NCBI GenBank assembly: GCA_035507035.1
Contig: DATJOJ010000019.1
Location: 36,573 to 100,572, forward strand
Direction: 5' to 3'
From: DATJOJ01 sp035507035
GTDB taxonomy: Bacteria > Acidobacteriota > Terriglobia > Terriglobales > Acidobacteriaceae
Length of the DNA: 64,000 nt
The translations under genes and the position numbers were made by a program. A model generated the notes under the pieces. The model saw nothing but the letters and a program-made list of their open reading frames with translations, had not been told where the DNA came from and made no database searches. Positions 18,116 through 26,745 of this stretch are shown here, piece by piece (position 1 is the first letter of the stretch; each line of letters begins with the position of its first letter).

Positions 18116-19882
18116 GTGAATTACATTCGCAAGCGATTCGTTCGCACTTCCACCCCCGTATTTGCCCGCCGCACTACCATCATGCTTTGCCTTCTGGCTA
18201 TGGCATTGTCGAGCGCCGCGGCCTTCGCGCAGACGGGATTTACGGGAATTTTTGGTGGCGGCCCGTTTTACAAGGGAAATGCCGAACCCAACATCCAGGA
18301 AATCGAGAATTCCGGCTTCACCGAAGCCATTGTCTGGAGCGTCGAAGTCAGCAGCGTAGGCGACTTGAATTTTAACGGCGAGTTCCCCCTGACCTCGGGC
18401 GGCGTCTACGTCGGCAACAATACCTATCCGAATTTCCCCGCCGATATGGCGCAGTTGAAGCAAGGCACCGTCAAGCGGGTCACTTTCAGCGTCGGCTCCT
18501 CCAACTACGGAGACTGGGAAAACATCACCTCTCTCATCGAGTCGCAGGGCACCGGCCCGACCAGCATCCTCTATAAAGACTTTCAGGCCCTCAAGGCGGC
18601 CATCCCCGCGCTCGACGCCATCGACTTCGATGATGAAAACAGTTACAACTCTCCCACCAGTGTTCAGTTTGCCGTGATGCTCGGCCAACTCGGTTATCAC
18701 GTCATGCCCGATCCCTATACCAACAACAGTTATTGGATCAACCTGGTGTCACAAATCAATACACAGCTCCCGGGCACGGTCGACGGCGTCCATCTACAAA
18801 CTTACGCCGGCGGCGCCGGAAATAGCCCCTGCGTGAATTGGAATTTCGGAAACGTTCCCGTCTTCCCGTTCGTGTGGGATCAGGTTGACACTCCCGCCCA
18901 GACCGAGACCATCATGAGCGGCTGGCATAGCCAGTGCGACATCATCGGCGGCGGCTTATGGATTTACGATGACATCGTTGGTACCGGCCTTGCCGCCCAA
19001 TACGCGACCGCGATCAACACCGGCGTGGGGGCGGCCGGCTTTACGCTTTCCGGACCCAGCAGTTTGTTCCTGAATCAGAGTGGCACAACCGGAGGCCTGA
19101 TCACCATCTCGCCAGCCAATGGATTCAACGGCACAGTGACGCTCACTCTTTCGCAACTGCCAAAGGGAGTCAAAGCCGGGTTCAAAGGTCAAGGCAACAC
19201 GCGAAAGATGGGATTTGAAGCCGATTCCACCGCTGCCACCGGACTTTTCCCCATCACCCTTACCGGTACATCCGGCAATATTCAGAACAGCATAACGTTC
19301 ACTCTCGGGGTTAGCGGTGCCGTCGGCCAAACCGGCGTCGGTACGCAGGTTGATCTTTCCTCGCAGTTTGACCTCTACGGCATTTACAAAGACGGCAGCA
19401 AGTACACCACCGGCGGATTGGATGGCCAGGGTTATTCCTACTCGGCGAATCTGCTGACCACTTCGCGGGTAATGAACAACGTTCTATTTAACTTCGGTCC
19501 TGCGAATGAACCGGACGCAGTCGCTTCCAGTGGCCAAACCATTTCCGTGCCGCAAGGTCAATATTCAATTCTTGGGCTTCTGGCAAGCGGCATCAACGGC
19601 AACCAGCAGTCACAAACCTTGACCATTCACTACACCGACGGCTCCAGTCAACAAATCGTACAAAGCTTCAGCGATTGGTTCACTCCGCAGAACTTTGCTA
19701 ACGAATTTGAAGGAGTCGCCATGGCCTATCGCAACCACGAAGACGGCACCAAGGACAAGCGGACCTTCAGTCTCTACGCGTACCGTTTTGTTTTGAATCC
19801 GACTAAGACCGTGCAGAGCATTACCTTGCCCGACAACTCCAACGTGGTTGTGCTGGCAGCGACTCTAGTGAACGCGAAGTAA
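18116..19882 (+). CDS. secreted multi-domain protein: TIM-barrel-like, Ig-like and C-terminal beta-sandwich
   Basis: 588 residues from a GTG with CAGGAG placed 5 bp upstream. Domains: signal peptide to about residue 41; a region (about 42-300) with the look of a GH18-like alpha/beta barrel, including LDAIDFDDENSYN (an Asp/Glu-rich strand end) and VDGVHLQTYAGG; an Ig-like domain (about 305-400, ITISPANGFNGTVTLTLSQL) common in Acidobacteria exported proteins; and a C-terminal carbohydrate-binding-like beta-sandwich with LTIHYTDGSSQ. It may be an extracellular glycan-binding or degrading protein. Whether the barrel is catalytic is uncertain. Confidence 0.85.
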   Translation: MNYIRKRFVRTSTPVFARRTTIMLCLLAMALSSAAAFAQTGFTGIFGGGPFYKGNAEPNIQEIENSGFTEAIVWSVEVSSVGDLNFNGEFPLTSGGVYVGNNTYPNFPADMAQLKQGTVKRVTFSVGSSNYGDWENITSLIESQGTGPTSILYKDFQALKAAIPALDAIDFDDENSYNSPTSVQFAVMLGQLGYHVMPDPYTNNSYWINLVSQINTQLPGTVDGVHLQTYAGGAGNSPCVNWNFGNVPVFPFVWDQVDTPAQTETIMSGWHSQCDIIGGGLWIYDDIVGTGLAAQYATAINTGVGAAGFTLSGPSSLFLNQSGTTGGLITISPANGFNGTVTLTLSQLPKGVKAGFKGQGNTRKMGFEADSTAATGLFPITLTGTSGNIQNSITFTLGVSGAVGQTGVGTQVDLSSQFDLYGIYKDGSKYTTGGLDGQGYSYSANLLTTSRVMNNVLFNFGPANEPDAVASSGQTISVPQGQYSILGLLASGINGNQQSQTLTIHYTDGSSQQIVQSFSDWFTPQNFANEFEGVAMAYRNHEDGTKDKRTFSLYAYRFVLNPTKTVQSITLPDNSNVVVLAATLVNAK

Positions 19883-19920
19883 ATAAACGGGTCTCTGATC
19901 GCGAACCAGAAAAAAGAACC

Positions 19921-19946
19921 AGGGCGTTGGCTACCACCAACGCCCT
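19921..19946 (+). terminator. hairpin after the 18116 gene
   Basis: AGGGCGTTGG at 19921-19930 pairs perfectly with CCAACGCCCT at 19937-19946 across a 6-nt loop (CTACCA). It lies 38 bp after the stop. The following sequence AACTCTTTGC has only a weak T-tract, so it could terminate transcription or protect the 3' end. Confidence 0.6.
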
Positions 19947-19980
19947 AACTCTTTGCATACCAAGACACTCGCCCCGCATC

Positions 19981-19986
19981 TATAGT
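19981..19986 (+). promoter_or_regulatory. candidate -10 box TATAGT next to a start codon
   Basis: TATAGT ends 6 bp before the ATG at 19993. A transcription start at normal distance would fall at the ATG itself, suggesting a leaderless mRNA; no Shine-Dalgarno is seen there. A good -35 box is not evident. Confidence 0.35.
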
Positions 19987-19992
19987 TAGTGC

Positions 19993-21051
19993 ATGTTCAA
20001 CGCAAAAGCTTACTCTGCCGCTGGCCCCACATCGCCGATTGCGTCTACTAAAATCACGCGTCGCGATCCAACTGAAACCGATGTGCAGATCGAGATCCTT
20101 TTCTGTGGTATCTGCCATTCCGATCTTCACTCCGTCCGCAACGAGTGGAGCGAATTCATGCCCACCGTTTTCCCCATTGTCCCTGGGCATGAAATCGTCG
20201 GTCGCGTCACCAAAGTTGGCTCCGCGGTCAAGAAATTCAAGGCGGGTGATCTAGCGGCCGTCGGTTGCATGGTCGATTCGGACGGTACCTGTCCCGAGTG
20301 CCGCGCCGCCAACGAGCAGTTTTGCCCGAACATGGTTCTCACCTTTAATTCCCCGGACAAGCATCTCGGAGGAGTAACCTACGGCGGCTACTCCGAAGCT
20401 GTCGTCGTCGATCAGCGGTTTGTTCTTCGCGTTCCCACCAACTTGAATCTGGCCGGAACCGCGCCTCTGCTTTGCGCCGGAATCACCACTTACTCGCCCA
20501 TGCAGCATTTGGGCGTCACCAAAGGAAAGAAAGTTGGCGTAGTTGGCCTTGGCGGCCTCGGGCACATGGGCGTGAAGTTCGCACACGCCATGGGAGCACA
20601 CGTGGTCGTCTTCACCACCTCCCCGAACAAGAAAGAAGATGCGCAACGCCTCGGCGCCGACGAAATCGTAGTTTCGCGCAATGCGGATGAAATGCAGAAG
20701 CACGTGGAAAGCTTCGATTTCATTCTCGACACCGTTTCCGCCGCCCATGACATCAACGCGTATATCAACCTGCTCCGCCGCGACGGCAATATCACCATTG
20801 TGGGCGCCCCGCCGCAACCGCTCCCCGTTGCCGCCTTCAACTTGATCATGCGTCGCCGCTCTTTTTCAGGTTCGAGCATCGGCGGAGTCGCCGCGACTCA
20901 GGAAATGCTCGATTTCTGCGGCAAGCACAACCTCACCGCCGAAGTTGAGGTCATTCCGATTCAGAAGGTTAACGAAGCTTACGAGCGGCTTCTAAACTCC
21001 GACGTCAAATACCGGTTCTCGATCGATATGGCGTCGCTTAAGAATGAGTGA
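19993..21051 (+). CDS. zinc-dependent NAD(P) alcohol dehydrogenase (YahK/cinnamyl-alcohol type)
   Basis: 352 residues, medium-chain dehydrogenase. Seen: catalytic zinc ligands in FCGICHSDLH and GHEIVGRV, four structural-zinc Cys in a C-x8-C-x2-C-x7-C arrangement (residues about 95-115), and the nucleotide-binding GLGGLGHMGVKFAHAMG. This subfamily typically reduces aldehydes with NADPH and includes plant cinnamyl alcohol dehydrogenase and E. coli YahK. It is followed 26 bp later by an aldo/keto reductase, suggesting a small operon for carbonyl detoxification or reduction. Confidence 0.94.
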   Translation: MFNAKAYSAAGPTSPIASTKITRRDPTETDVQIEILFCGICHSDLHSVRNEWSEFMPTVFPIVPGHEIVGRVTKVGSAVKKFKAGDLAAVGCMVDSDGTCPECRAANEQFCPNMVLTFNSPDKHLGGVTYGGYSEAVVVDQRFVLRVPTNLNLAGTAPLLCAGITTYSPMQHLGVTKGKKVGVVGLGGLGHMGVKFAHAMGAHVVVFTTSPNKKEDAQRLGADEIVVSRNADEMQKHVESFDFILDTVSAAHDINAYINLLRRDGNITIVGAPPQPLPVAAFNLIMRRRSFSGSSIGGVAATQEMLDFCGKHNLTAEVEVIPIQKVNEAYERLLNSDVKYRFSIDMASLKNE

Positions 21052-21077
21052 AGCAAAAACCATTAAGGAAAAATATC

Positions 21078-22070
21078 ATGCAGAAACGCAAACTCGGAAA
21101 AAGCAATCTTGAAGTATCGACTCTCGGCCTCGGTTGCATGGGAATGAGCTCCGGTTTCGGCCCGCCGAAAGACAAGCAGGAGATGATTTCGCTGATCCGC
21201 AAGGCGGTTGAACTGGGCGTCACTTTCTTTGACACCGCCGAAGTCTACGGTCCGTTCATCAACGAAGAACTGGTCGGCGAGGCTCTCGCACCACTCCGCA
21301 AACAAGTGGTCATCGCTACCAAGTTCGGCTTCAACATCGATCCCTCCACCGGCAAGCAGGCCGGAACCGATAGCCGCCCCGAACACATCAAGCAAGTCGC
21401 CGACGCCTCACTCAAGCGCCTGAAGACCGATGTCATTGACCTGTTCTATCAGCACCGCGTCGACCCCGGCGTCCCTATTGAAGACGTCGCCGGAGCTGTG
21501 AAAGACCTTATCCACCAGGGAAAAGTGAAGCATTTCGGCCTGTCCGAAGCAGGCGTGGAGACAATCCGCCGCGCTCATGCGGTTCAGCCGGTCACGGCTC
21601 TGCAGAGCGAATATTCGCTGTGGTGGAGAGAACCGGAAGCCGAAATCTTCCCGGCTCTCCAGGAACTCGGCATCGGGTTCGTTCCCTTTAGTCCGTTAGG
21701 AAGAGGTTTTCTGACCGGCCATATCAACGAGAGCACGAAATTCGAAAAGAACGATTTTCGCCACATTCTTCCTCGTTTCACCGAGGAGAACCGCAGAGCA
21801 AATCGGGCCCTCGTCGAGGTGCTCGGCAAATTTGCCGCGGCCAAGAAAGCGATGCTGTCGCAAGTTGCACTGGCTTGGTTGCTGGCGCAAAAACCGTGGA
21901 TCGTTCCTATCCCCGGCACCACCAAGCTGCATCGTCTGCAAGAAAACCTTGGAGCTCTGAATGTCGATCTAACGCCGGATGATCTTCACCAGCTCGATGT
22001 CGCCGCTTCAAAGATTCCGGTGCAAGGCGCTCGCTATCCTGAGGAATTTCAGAAGTTGGTCAATCGTTAA
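21078..22070 (+). CDS. aldo/keto reductase
   Basis: 330 residues from the ATG at 21078, chosen over an upstream GTG at 21048 because AAGGA lies 8-12 bp before it and the family begins MQKRKLGKSNLEVSTLGLG. Seen: catalytic Asp/Tyr in FFDTAEVYGPF, Lys in VIATKFGF, catalytic His in LFYQHRVDP and the C-terminal NADPH-binding VPIPGTTKLHRLQENLGAL. AKR family similar to YajO/AKR13. Cytosolic NADPH-dependent reduction of aldehydes or ketones is expected; the substrate is unknown. Confidence 0.94.
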   Translation: MQKRKLGKSNLEVSTLGLGCMGMSSGFGPPKDKQEMISLIRKAVELGVTFFDTAEVYGPFINEELVGEALAPLRKQVVIATKFGFNIDPSTGKQAGTDSRPEHIKQVADASLKRLKTDVIDLFYQHRVDPGVPIEDVAGAVKDLIHQGKVKHFGLSEAGVETIRRAHAVQPVTALQSEYSLWWREPEAEIFPALQELGIGFVPFSPLGRGFLTGHINESTKFEKNDFRHILPRFTEENRRANRALVEVLGKFAAAKKAMLSQVALAWLLAQKPWIVPIPGTTKLHRLQENLGALNVDLTPDDLHQLDVAASKIPVQGARYPEEFQKLVNR

Positions 22071-22101
22071 ACAAAGAGAAATCTCGTCGGGTCTCAGTAC
22101 G

Positions 22102-23253
22102 CTAAGCAGGAACCTCGCTGGCCGAGATATTATCTCGAGCCAATGCGTTCTTACCTGTCCACATCTCGTCGGCAGCGGTCATGAAAATAACCAACGCCGC
22201 CAGCAGAATGCCGCCAAGAATATCGGAAACGTAATGCCACTCCAGTCCCACGATGGCGACCACTAGCAGCAGGTTATATGCGGCCAAAGTCATGCAGATC
22301 CGCCTCCATCGTCTCAAGTACCACAGGATGATCAGTGGTTGGGCGATGTGCATGCACGGGAAGGCAACGAAATACTGAAAACGTATGCGAGGAGGGGGAA
22401 TGTGCTGCCACAGGCCTTGCGCCGTCGCGATGGTTGATTTCTGTGCGCCGTAGGTTAACAAGTCATGCGGAAAATGCGTAAAGTGGTCCTGGCAGAGATA
22501 ATAAGGTCCATGACTTGGCCAAAGAAAGAACACCACAAACGTAATGTAGTACGCCATCAGGATGCTACCCACGAACTGCACTCCCCGCCTCCAGCCAAAA
22601 TACACAGAGGTCAAAATTAAGCAGGCCCCAATCAGCGGGAACAAAGAAACGTAGATGAATTCTAAAAACTGAAAAAAAGAAGCAGGAAACACCCGCGTCC
22701 CCCAATGTACGATTTCGGAGACAGAGTTTCCCCGCAGCAACCAAAGGTCTGCGCGGTAAAAGAACAAATCATAGGCGGCAAAGAAGCGGATGGAAACCAC
22801 GATCAGATTGTAGGCAGCAATGAGGACAAACCCCAGGAATAGATACAGGGCGGGCAGTCCGATTCTGGCCGCAGCATGGCGAAGCGCTCTTGCGCCACAT
22901 CTCTCATAAAATTCCAGCACCGCAACTGCGTCGACGGTGAAAACCAAACTTGCCGACCAACTGAACAACCAACCCAGTGTGAACGCGTACGCCAGAATCA
23001 ATATCAGCCGCAGCTTTTCGCGTTGGATTTTTTTCCCTAGCGGGATGACCGTTTCGCTTGGGGGAAAGCCGATCACGAACAGGATCGTCGCTACAAACAT
23101 CGCCTCCGAGCCGAAAACCAACCAGTAGCTATGAGCAAGATCGAACCAGGCAACTTGGGTGGGCAATCCTAATTTCCGAAGTAGTGGAACCACCGCCACC
23201 AAGAGTGCGGCCGTAATCCAGAAGTGAAGGTTCTTTTTCAGCGAGATACCCAA
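22102..23253 (-). CDS. PAP2-superfamily membrane phosphatase
   Basis: 383 residues, apparently from a TTG start (no Met until residue about 52). Seen: many hydrophobic segments along the chain and, at the C-terminus, the PAP2 catalytic pattern VAFPCMHIAQPL plus GLEWHYVSDILGG, where the His residues are phosphatase motifs 2 and 3. The arrangement resembles the PAP2_3/inositolphosphorylceramide-synthase-like branch, which handles lipid phosphates. The motif 1 Lys/Arg is not certain. Convergent with the aldo/keto reductase. Confidence 0.83.
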   Translation of the reverse strand: MGISLKKNLHFWITAALLVAVVPLLRKLGLPTQVAWFDLAHSYWLVFGSEAMFVATILFVIGFPPSETVIPLGKKIQREKLRLILILAYAFTLGWLFSWSASLVFTVDAVAVLEFYERCGARALRHAAARIGLPALYLFLGFVLIAAYNLIVVSIRFFAAYDLFFYRADLWLLRGNSVSEIVHWGTRVFPASFFQFLEFIYVSLFPLIGACLILTSVYFGWRRGVQFVGSILMAYYITFVVFFLWPSHGPYYLCQDHFTHFPHDLLTYGAQKSTIATAQGLWQHIPPPRIRFQYFVAFPCMHIAQPLIILWYLRRWRRICMTLAAYNLLLVVAIVGLEWHYVSDILGGILLAALVIFMTAADEMWTGKNALARDNISASEVPA

Positions 23254-23448
23254 CGTGATCCGAGATTCTAGAGTCTAGGCCCTCCGTAAGCAAGCCTAGG
23301 GCTCGCAAAAGAACCGTTGTACGGTATTACTGCTGGCGGGAATATTCTGCCAGCCTGGATATCCGGCTGCGGTACGATCCTGAAGATTAACCCGGCGTGT
23401 TGAAGAGCAACGTCCCGTTTCGCGTGATTCAGTGAGCACGCAAATAGC

Positions 23449-23480
23449 GAGGGCATCTGCGATAAATTCGCGATGCCCTC
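23449..23480 (-). terminator. long hairpin after the HAF-repeat gene
   Basis: GAGGGCATC at 23449-23457 pairs with GATGCCCTC at 23472-23480. The stem continues inward as GCGA/TCGC with one bulged T, giving about 13 bp and a TAAAT loop. It begins 22 bp past the stop of the minus-strand gene 23503-24534. No clean U-run follows. The rest of 23254-23448 holds no gene I can support. Confidence 0.55.
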
Positions 23481-23502
23481 TTGGCGCTTGGCCCTGCGCA
23501 CT

Positions 23503-24534
23503 CTACTGCGGTGTCAGCAGAACCGAGTGTAAATTTCCTTGACTGTCCTCGCCGCTGCACACGATCTGTCCCGCGTCGTTAACGCTTTCCGCCTCTATTA
23601 ACGTCAACCCCGACCCCTGCGGAACCAGTTCGTTCAAATCCTGCATTTTGCCGTTCCAGACGAAGGCATGATCCTCGCCACCCTCCGTTTGCGCTTGCCC
23701 CACGACCACGCCGGAGTCATTGATTCCAAATCCCCACGAAGCGCCCAGTTGTGCGAGCGCGCCTAAATCCTTCATCTTTCCCGTAGGGTCCGTGATGAAC
23801 GCATGCGCCGAGCCATTCGCCAGATATGCAATCCCCGTGGCCTGGTTACGATTGTTGACTGCATAGGCTTGGCTCATGCCCCCGCCCAGCGAGCCCATCG
23901 CAAACATCTTTCCTTTGAACCATGCGAACCCGAGCAGCGGATCTTGATCCGAACCAGTGTAGGATGATCCGACCACCACCCCGGCCTTATTGACCCCTTG
24001 CGCGCTGTTCCACCAATCGGTTCCCTGCGGTGCTCCCAGCGTGCCCAGATCGATCATCTTCCCTCCAGTGTAAAGAAACGGATGATTGCTTCCGTCCGCC
24101 GTCACTGCCGAGCCAACCACATCGCCCGCGTCGTTGATGCCATAAGCGACCGCCGATCCGCCGCCCAAGTCACCAATATCGACAAGCTTGCTTCCTTTCG
24201 AGACAAACGCGCGATACGTGCCCGCCGCATTCGTCGAATATCCGGCAACCTGCCCCGAGGAATTGATGGCGTTGCCGATCCCGGAATCTCCTCCGAGCGT
24301 GCCGAGATTGGCGAATTTGCCATGGCTATAAATAAAGACGCTGCTTTTCCCGCTGTCACCGCCGGGACCAGCCGCGCCGGTAATTTGTCCAGTGGCGTTG
24401 ATCGCCCGCGGCACGGCAAATCCGTCTCCCGGCGGGGCACCAATATTCACCATGCTGTAAGTTTGAGCAAAAGCCATCGAAGCTGCCGCAATCATCAGTA
24501 GCAGCCAGGTCATTCGCAAGCGGCGCGAGATCAT
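23503..24534 (-). CDS. secreted HAF-repeat protein
   Basis: 343 residues with signal peptide (about 1-24, ending SMAFAQ) and a strong GGAGGAAGG ribosome binding site. The rest is made of about six degenerate repeats of around 45-50 residues with the pattern LGTLGG-SxAxxINxxGxVVGxS-H-AFxxxxGxMxDLG, the HAF repeat predicted to fold as a beta-propeller. Such proteins are abundant in Acidobacteria and are probably extracellular. Enzymatic activity is not evident. Confidence 0.9.
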   Translation of the reverse strand: MISRRLRMTWLLLMIAAASMAFAQTYSMVNIGAPPGDGFAVPRAINATGQITGAAGPGGDSGKSSVFIYSHGKFANLGTLGGDSGIGNAINSSGQVAGYSTNAAGTYRAFVSKGSKLVDIGDLGGGSAVAYGINDAGDVVGSAVTADGSNHPFLYTGGKMIDLGTLGAPQGTDWWNSAQGVNKAGVVVGSSYTGSDQDPLLGFAWFKGKMFAMGSLGGGMSQAYAVNNRNQATGIAYLANGSAHAFITDPTGKMKDLGALAQLGASWGFGINDSGVVVGQAQTEGGEDHAFVWNGKMQDLNELVPQGSGLTLIEAESVNDAGQIVCSGEDSQGNLHSVLLTPQ

Positions 24535-24730
24535 AAGTAGCCTTCCTCCGAGGTTTTGTCGGGAGCCTACGCATTGTCCCCAATCGCCTCGGTGTAGTTG
24601 TCAGAGAAATGTAAAAAGCTTGTCACCAGACGTACTTAGGCCTCCTCGAACGCCACCCACTGTTCACCCGTCACAAAGCCCTGTGCCCTGCCGCACTCCT
24701 TCTTTTCTGTCCGGGCGATAGCCTGAAATC

Positions 24731-25309
24731 GTGCCGACAAAGACCGCCGAGACCCACGAAGTCGTGGCCCACCTGTGGCCGGAAATCGCCTGGATCGAGA
24801 AGCCAAGGCTGCGCGAGCAGGTGACTCAGACCTGGATTCGAGCTCTCGAACGCAGCCCGCTCACGCCCGACGATCTGAATGAGATTCCCTTCACGCTTTT
24901 AGTGCCGAACTGTCCCGTCACTTTTATGCAGCACAAACGCTGCGTCGTGCACATCGCTCGTCGAAGCGCAGAAGCCATGCAGCTATTCATGGGACAAGCC
25001 TTGCCGATCGATCTCGACACCGTAATCGCGGGTGCAATTCTCGCCGATGTCGGCAAACTGCTGGAATACGAACTCGGTCCCGACGGCAAGAGCCGCCAGA
25101 GTGAGCGTGGCGAAGCTCTGCGCCATCCTTTTACCGGCGTAGCCTTAGCCCTCGAGTGCGGCGTGCCCGACGAGGTTTGTCACATCATCGCTACTCACGC
25201 TGCCGAAGGCGATCTGGTCAAGCGCACGACCGAGGCTTACATCGTTCACCACGCCGATTTCATGGCGTTCTTGCCATTCAAGAATCCCAAGAACATGAAG
25301 GGAACATAA
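24731..25309 (+). CDS. HD-domain protein with a degenerate metal site
   Basis: 192 residues from a GTG. The region from about 65 to 180 follows an HD phosphohydrolase fold: FMQHKRCVVHIARRS (first His), LAGAILADVGKLLEYE at the position of the usual HD dyad, RHPFTGVALALECGVPDEVCHIIATHAAEG, and IVHHADFMAF near the end. The signature dyad reads Ala-Asp instead of His-Asp, so metal binding may be altered. It ends 2 bp before the PrpD-like gene and so leads the tricarboxylate operon. Regulatory or nucleotide-hydrolysing roles are both possible. Confidence 0.83.
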   Translation: MPTKTAETHEVVAHLWPEIAWIEKPRLREQVTQTWIRALERSPLTPDDLNEIPFTLLVPNCPVTFMQHKRCVVHIARRSAEAMQLFMGQALPIDLDTVIAGAILADVGKLLEYELGPDGKSRQSERGEALRHPFTGVALALECGVPDEVCHIIATHAAEGDLVKRTTEAYIVHHADFMAFLPFKNPKNMKGT

Positions 25310-25311
25310 AC

Positions 25312-26736
25312 TTGTCAGCCACCAAGGCAGCCGCTGTCCCGAACCAAACCGTCACCGCTCAAATGGCTCGCTGGGCCGCCGCTCTCGAGTATAAACATCT
25401 ATCTACGGAAGCTATTTACCAAGCAAAACGCTTCCTGCTGGATTCGATCGGCTGCGCCCTCGGGGGCTACAAACAGCACGACGTCGCGATCGCGCTCGAA
25501 GTCCTCGACGAAATCGCCGGACGGGGCCCGGCAACTGTGGTCGGCACCGGCAGACACGTTGATCCCGTCTCCGCCTCGCTCGCCAACGCGCTCATGATCC
25601 GTTGCATGGATTACAACGACATCTATTGGAAGCAGGATCCGTCGCATCCCTCCGACATCTTCCCGGCAGCCATCGCCTGCTGCGAACGCGAAAAGAGCAG
25701 CGGCAAAGAACTGATCGTGGGACTGGTACTGGGCCATGAGTTCGAAATGCGCCTTTGCGAAGCCGCATTCCCCGGCATTCGCGAGCGTGGCTGGCACCAC
25801 GCAACCTTGACTGCATTCGTGTCACCGATTGTTGCCGGGCGGACACTTCATCTCCGCTGGCAGCAGATCCAGCACGCCATCGGAATTTCCGCCAGCCGCC
25901 ACGCCACCTTCGGTGCAGTGACCGCCGGCAAGCTCGCCATGATGAAGAACACCGTCGATCCGCTCGCCACCCAAAGTGGTGTGCTCGCGGCGTTGATGGC
26001 CGAGAAAGGCTACACCGGCCCCGAGCACGTGATCGACGGCAAAGAAGGCTTAGCTCATTGCTTCGGTCCCGAGTGGAAGCTGAATTTCTTGACCGACGGC
26101 CTCGGCGACTCCTGGCGCATCACGCAATGCGGCATGAAGGCATTTCCGACCGAAGCCCTCACGCACACGCCGATCTCCGCGGTTTTGGATCTCGTCAAAG
26201 AGCACGATCTCAAGCCCGATGACGTGACCAAGATTCAGATTCGTTCTCTGGCGCGAGCTGCCGATATTCTTTCCGACCCCAGCAAGTACGACCCTCGCAC
26301 CAAGGAAACTGCCGATCACTCGCTGCCCTATGTGATCGCGGCCGCGCTGGCCGAACGCCAGGTCACGCCGGTTCAATTCACTATGCAAAAGATCATGGAC
26401 CCGGTCATCCGCGCGCAACTGAAGAAAGTGGAAGTCCTCGCCGATCCGGAGATCGAGAAGGTTTTCCCGGCACTGCAGCGCGTGGTCGTCAACATTTCGA
26501 CCACCAATGGCCAGACTTTTACCCGGCAGTTGGATTATCCCAAAGGCGATCCGCGAAATCCGCTCACTGACGCCGAAATCGAAGAAAAGTTTTCGGCCTT
26601 GGCAGAGGGAGTTTTATCCGCCGCCGTCCAAAAGAAATTAAAGGATGCCATCTGGAATCTGGAAAAGATTGATTTGGTCAGCAAGCTGATGCAACTCACC
26701 AAAGCCGGTCGAAGTAATCAAACGAAGAAGACGTAG
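25312..26736 (+). CDS. MmgE/PrpD family dehydratase (2-methylcitrate dehydratase-like)
   Basis: 474 residues from a TTG 2 bp after the HD gene, with GAAGGGA 9 bp upstream; an earlier in-frame start overlaps the HD gene and encodes Arg-rich nonsense. Seen: family blocks FLLDSIGCALGG, MDYNDIYWKQDPSHPSD (catalytic region), GRTLHLRWQQIQHAIGIS and KETADHSLPYVIAAAL. These resemble the 2-methylcitrate dehydratase branch, but MmgE/PrpD enzymes also include cis-aconitate decarboxylase and other activities. The neighbourhood (aconitase-like, IDH-like, citrate lyase) points to a citrate-type substrate. Confidence 0.92.
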   Translation: MSATKAAAVPNQTVTAQMARWAAALEYKHLSTEAIYQAKRFLLDSIGCALGGYKQHDVAIALEVLDEIAGRGPATVVGTGRHVDPVSASLANALMIRCMDYNDIYWKQDPSHPSDIFPAAIACCEREKSSGKELIVGLVLGHEFEMRLCEAAFPGIRERGWHHATLTAFVSPIVAGRTLHLRWQQIQHAIGISASRHATFGAVTAGKLAMMKNTVDPLATQSGVLAALMAEKGYTGPEHVIDGKEGLAHCFGPEWKLNFLTDGLGDSWRITQCGMKAFPTEALTHTPISAVLDLVKEHDLKPDDVTKIQIRSLARAADILSDPSKYDPRTKETADHSLPYVIAAALAERQVTPVQFTMQKIMDPVIRAQLKKVEVLADPEIEKVFPALQRVVVNISTTNGQTFTRQLDYPKGDPRNPLTDAEIEEKFSALAEGVLSAAVQKKLKDAIWNLEKIDLVSKLMQLTKAGRSNQTKKT

Positions 26737-26745
26737 GCGTGAACC

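Noticed and set aside
23268..23501. 77-codon minus-strand frame
   Set aside because: Overlaps the hairpin after the HAF gene and has no ribosome binding site or motif.
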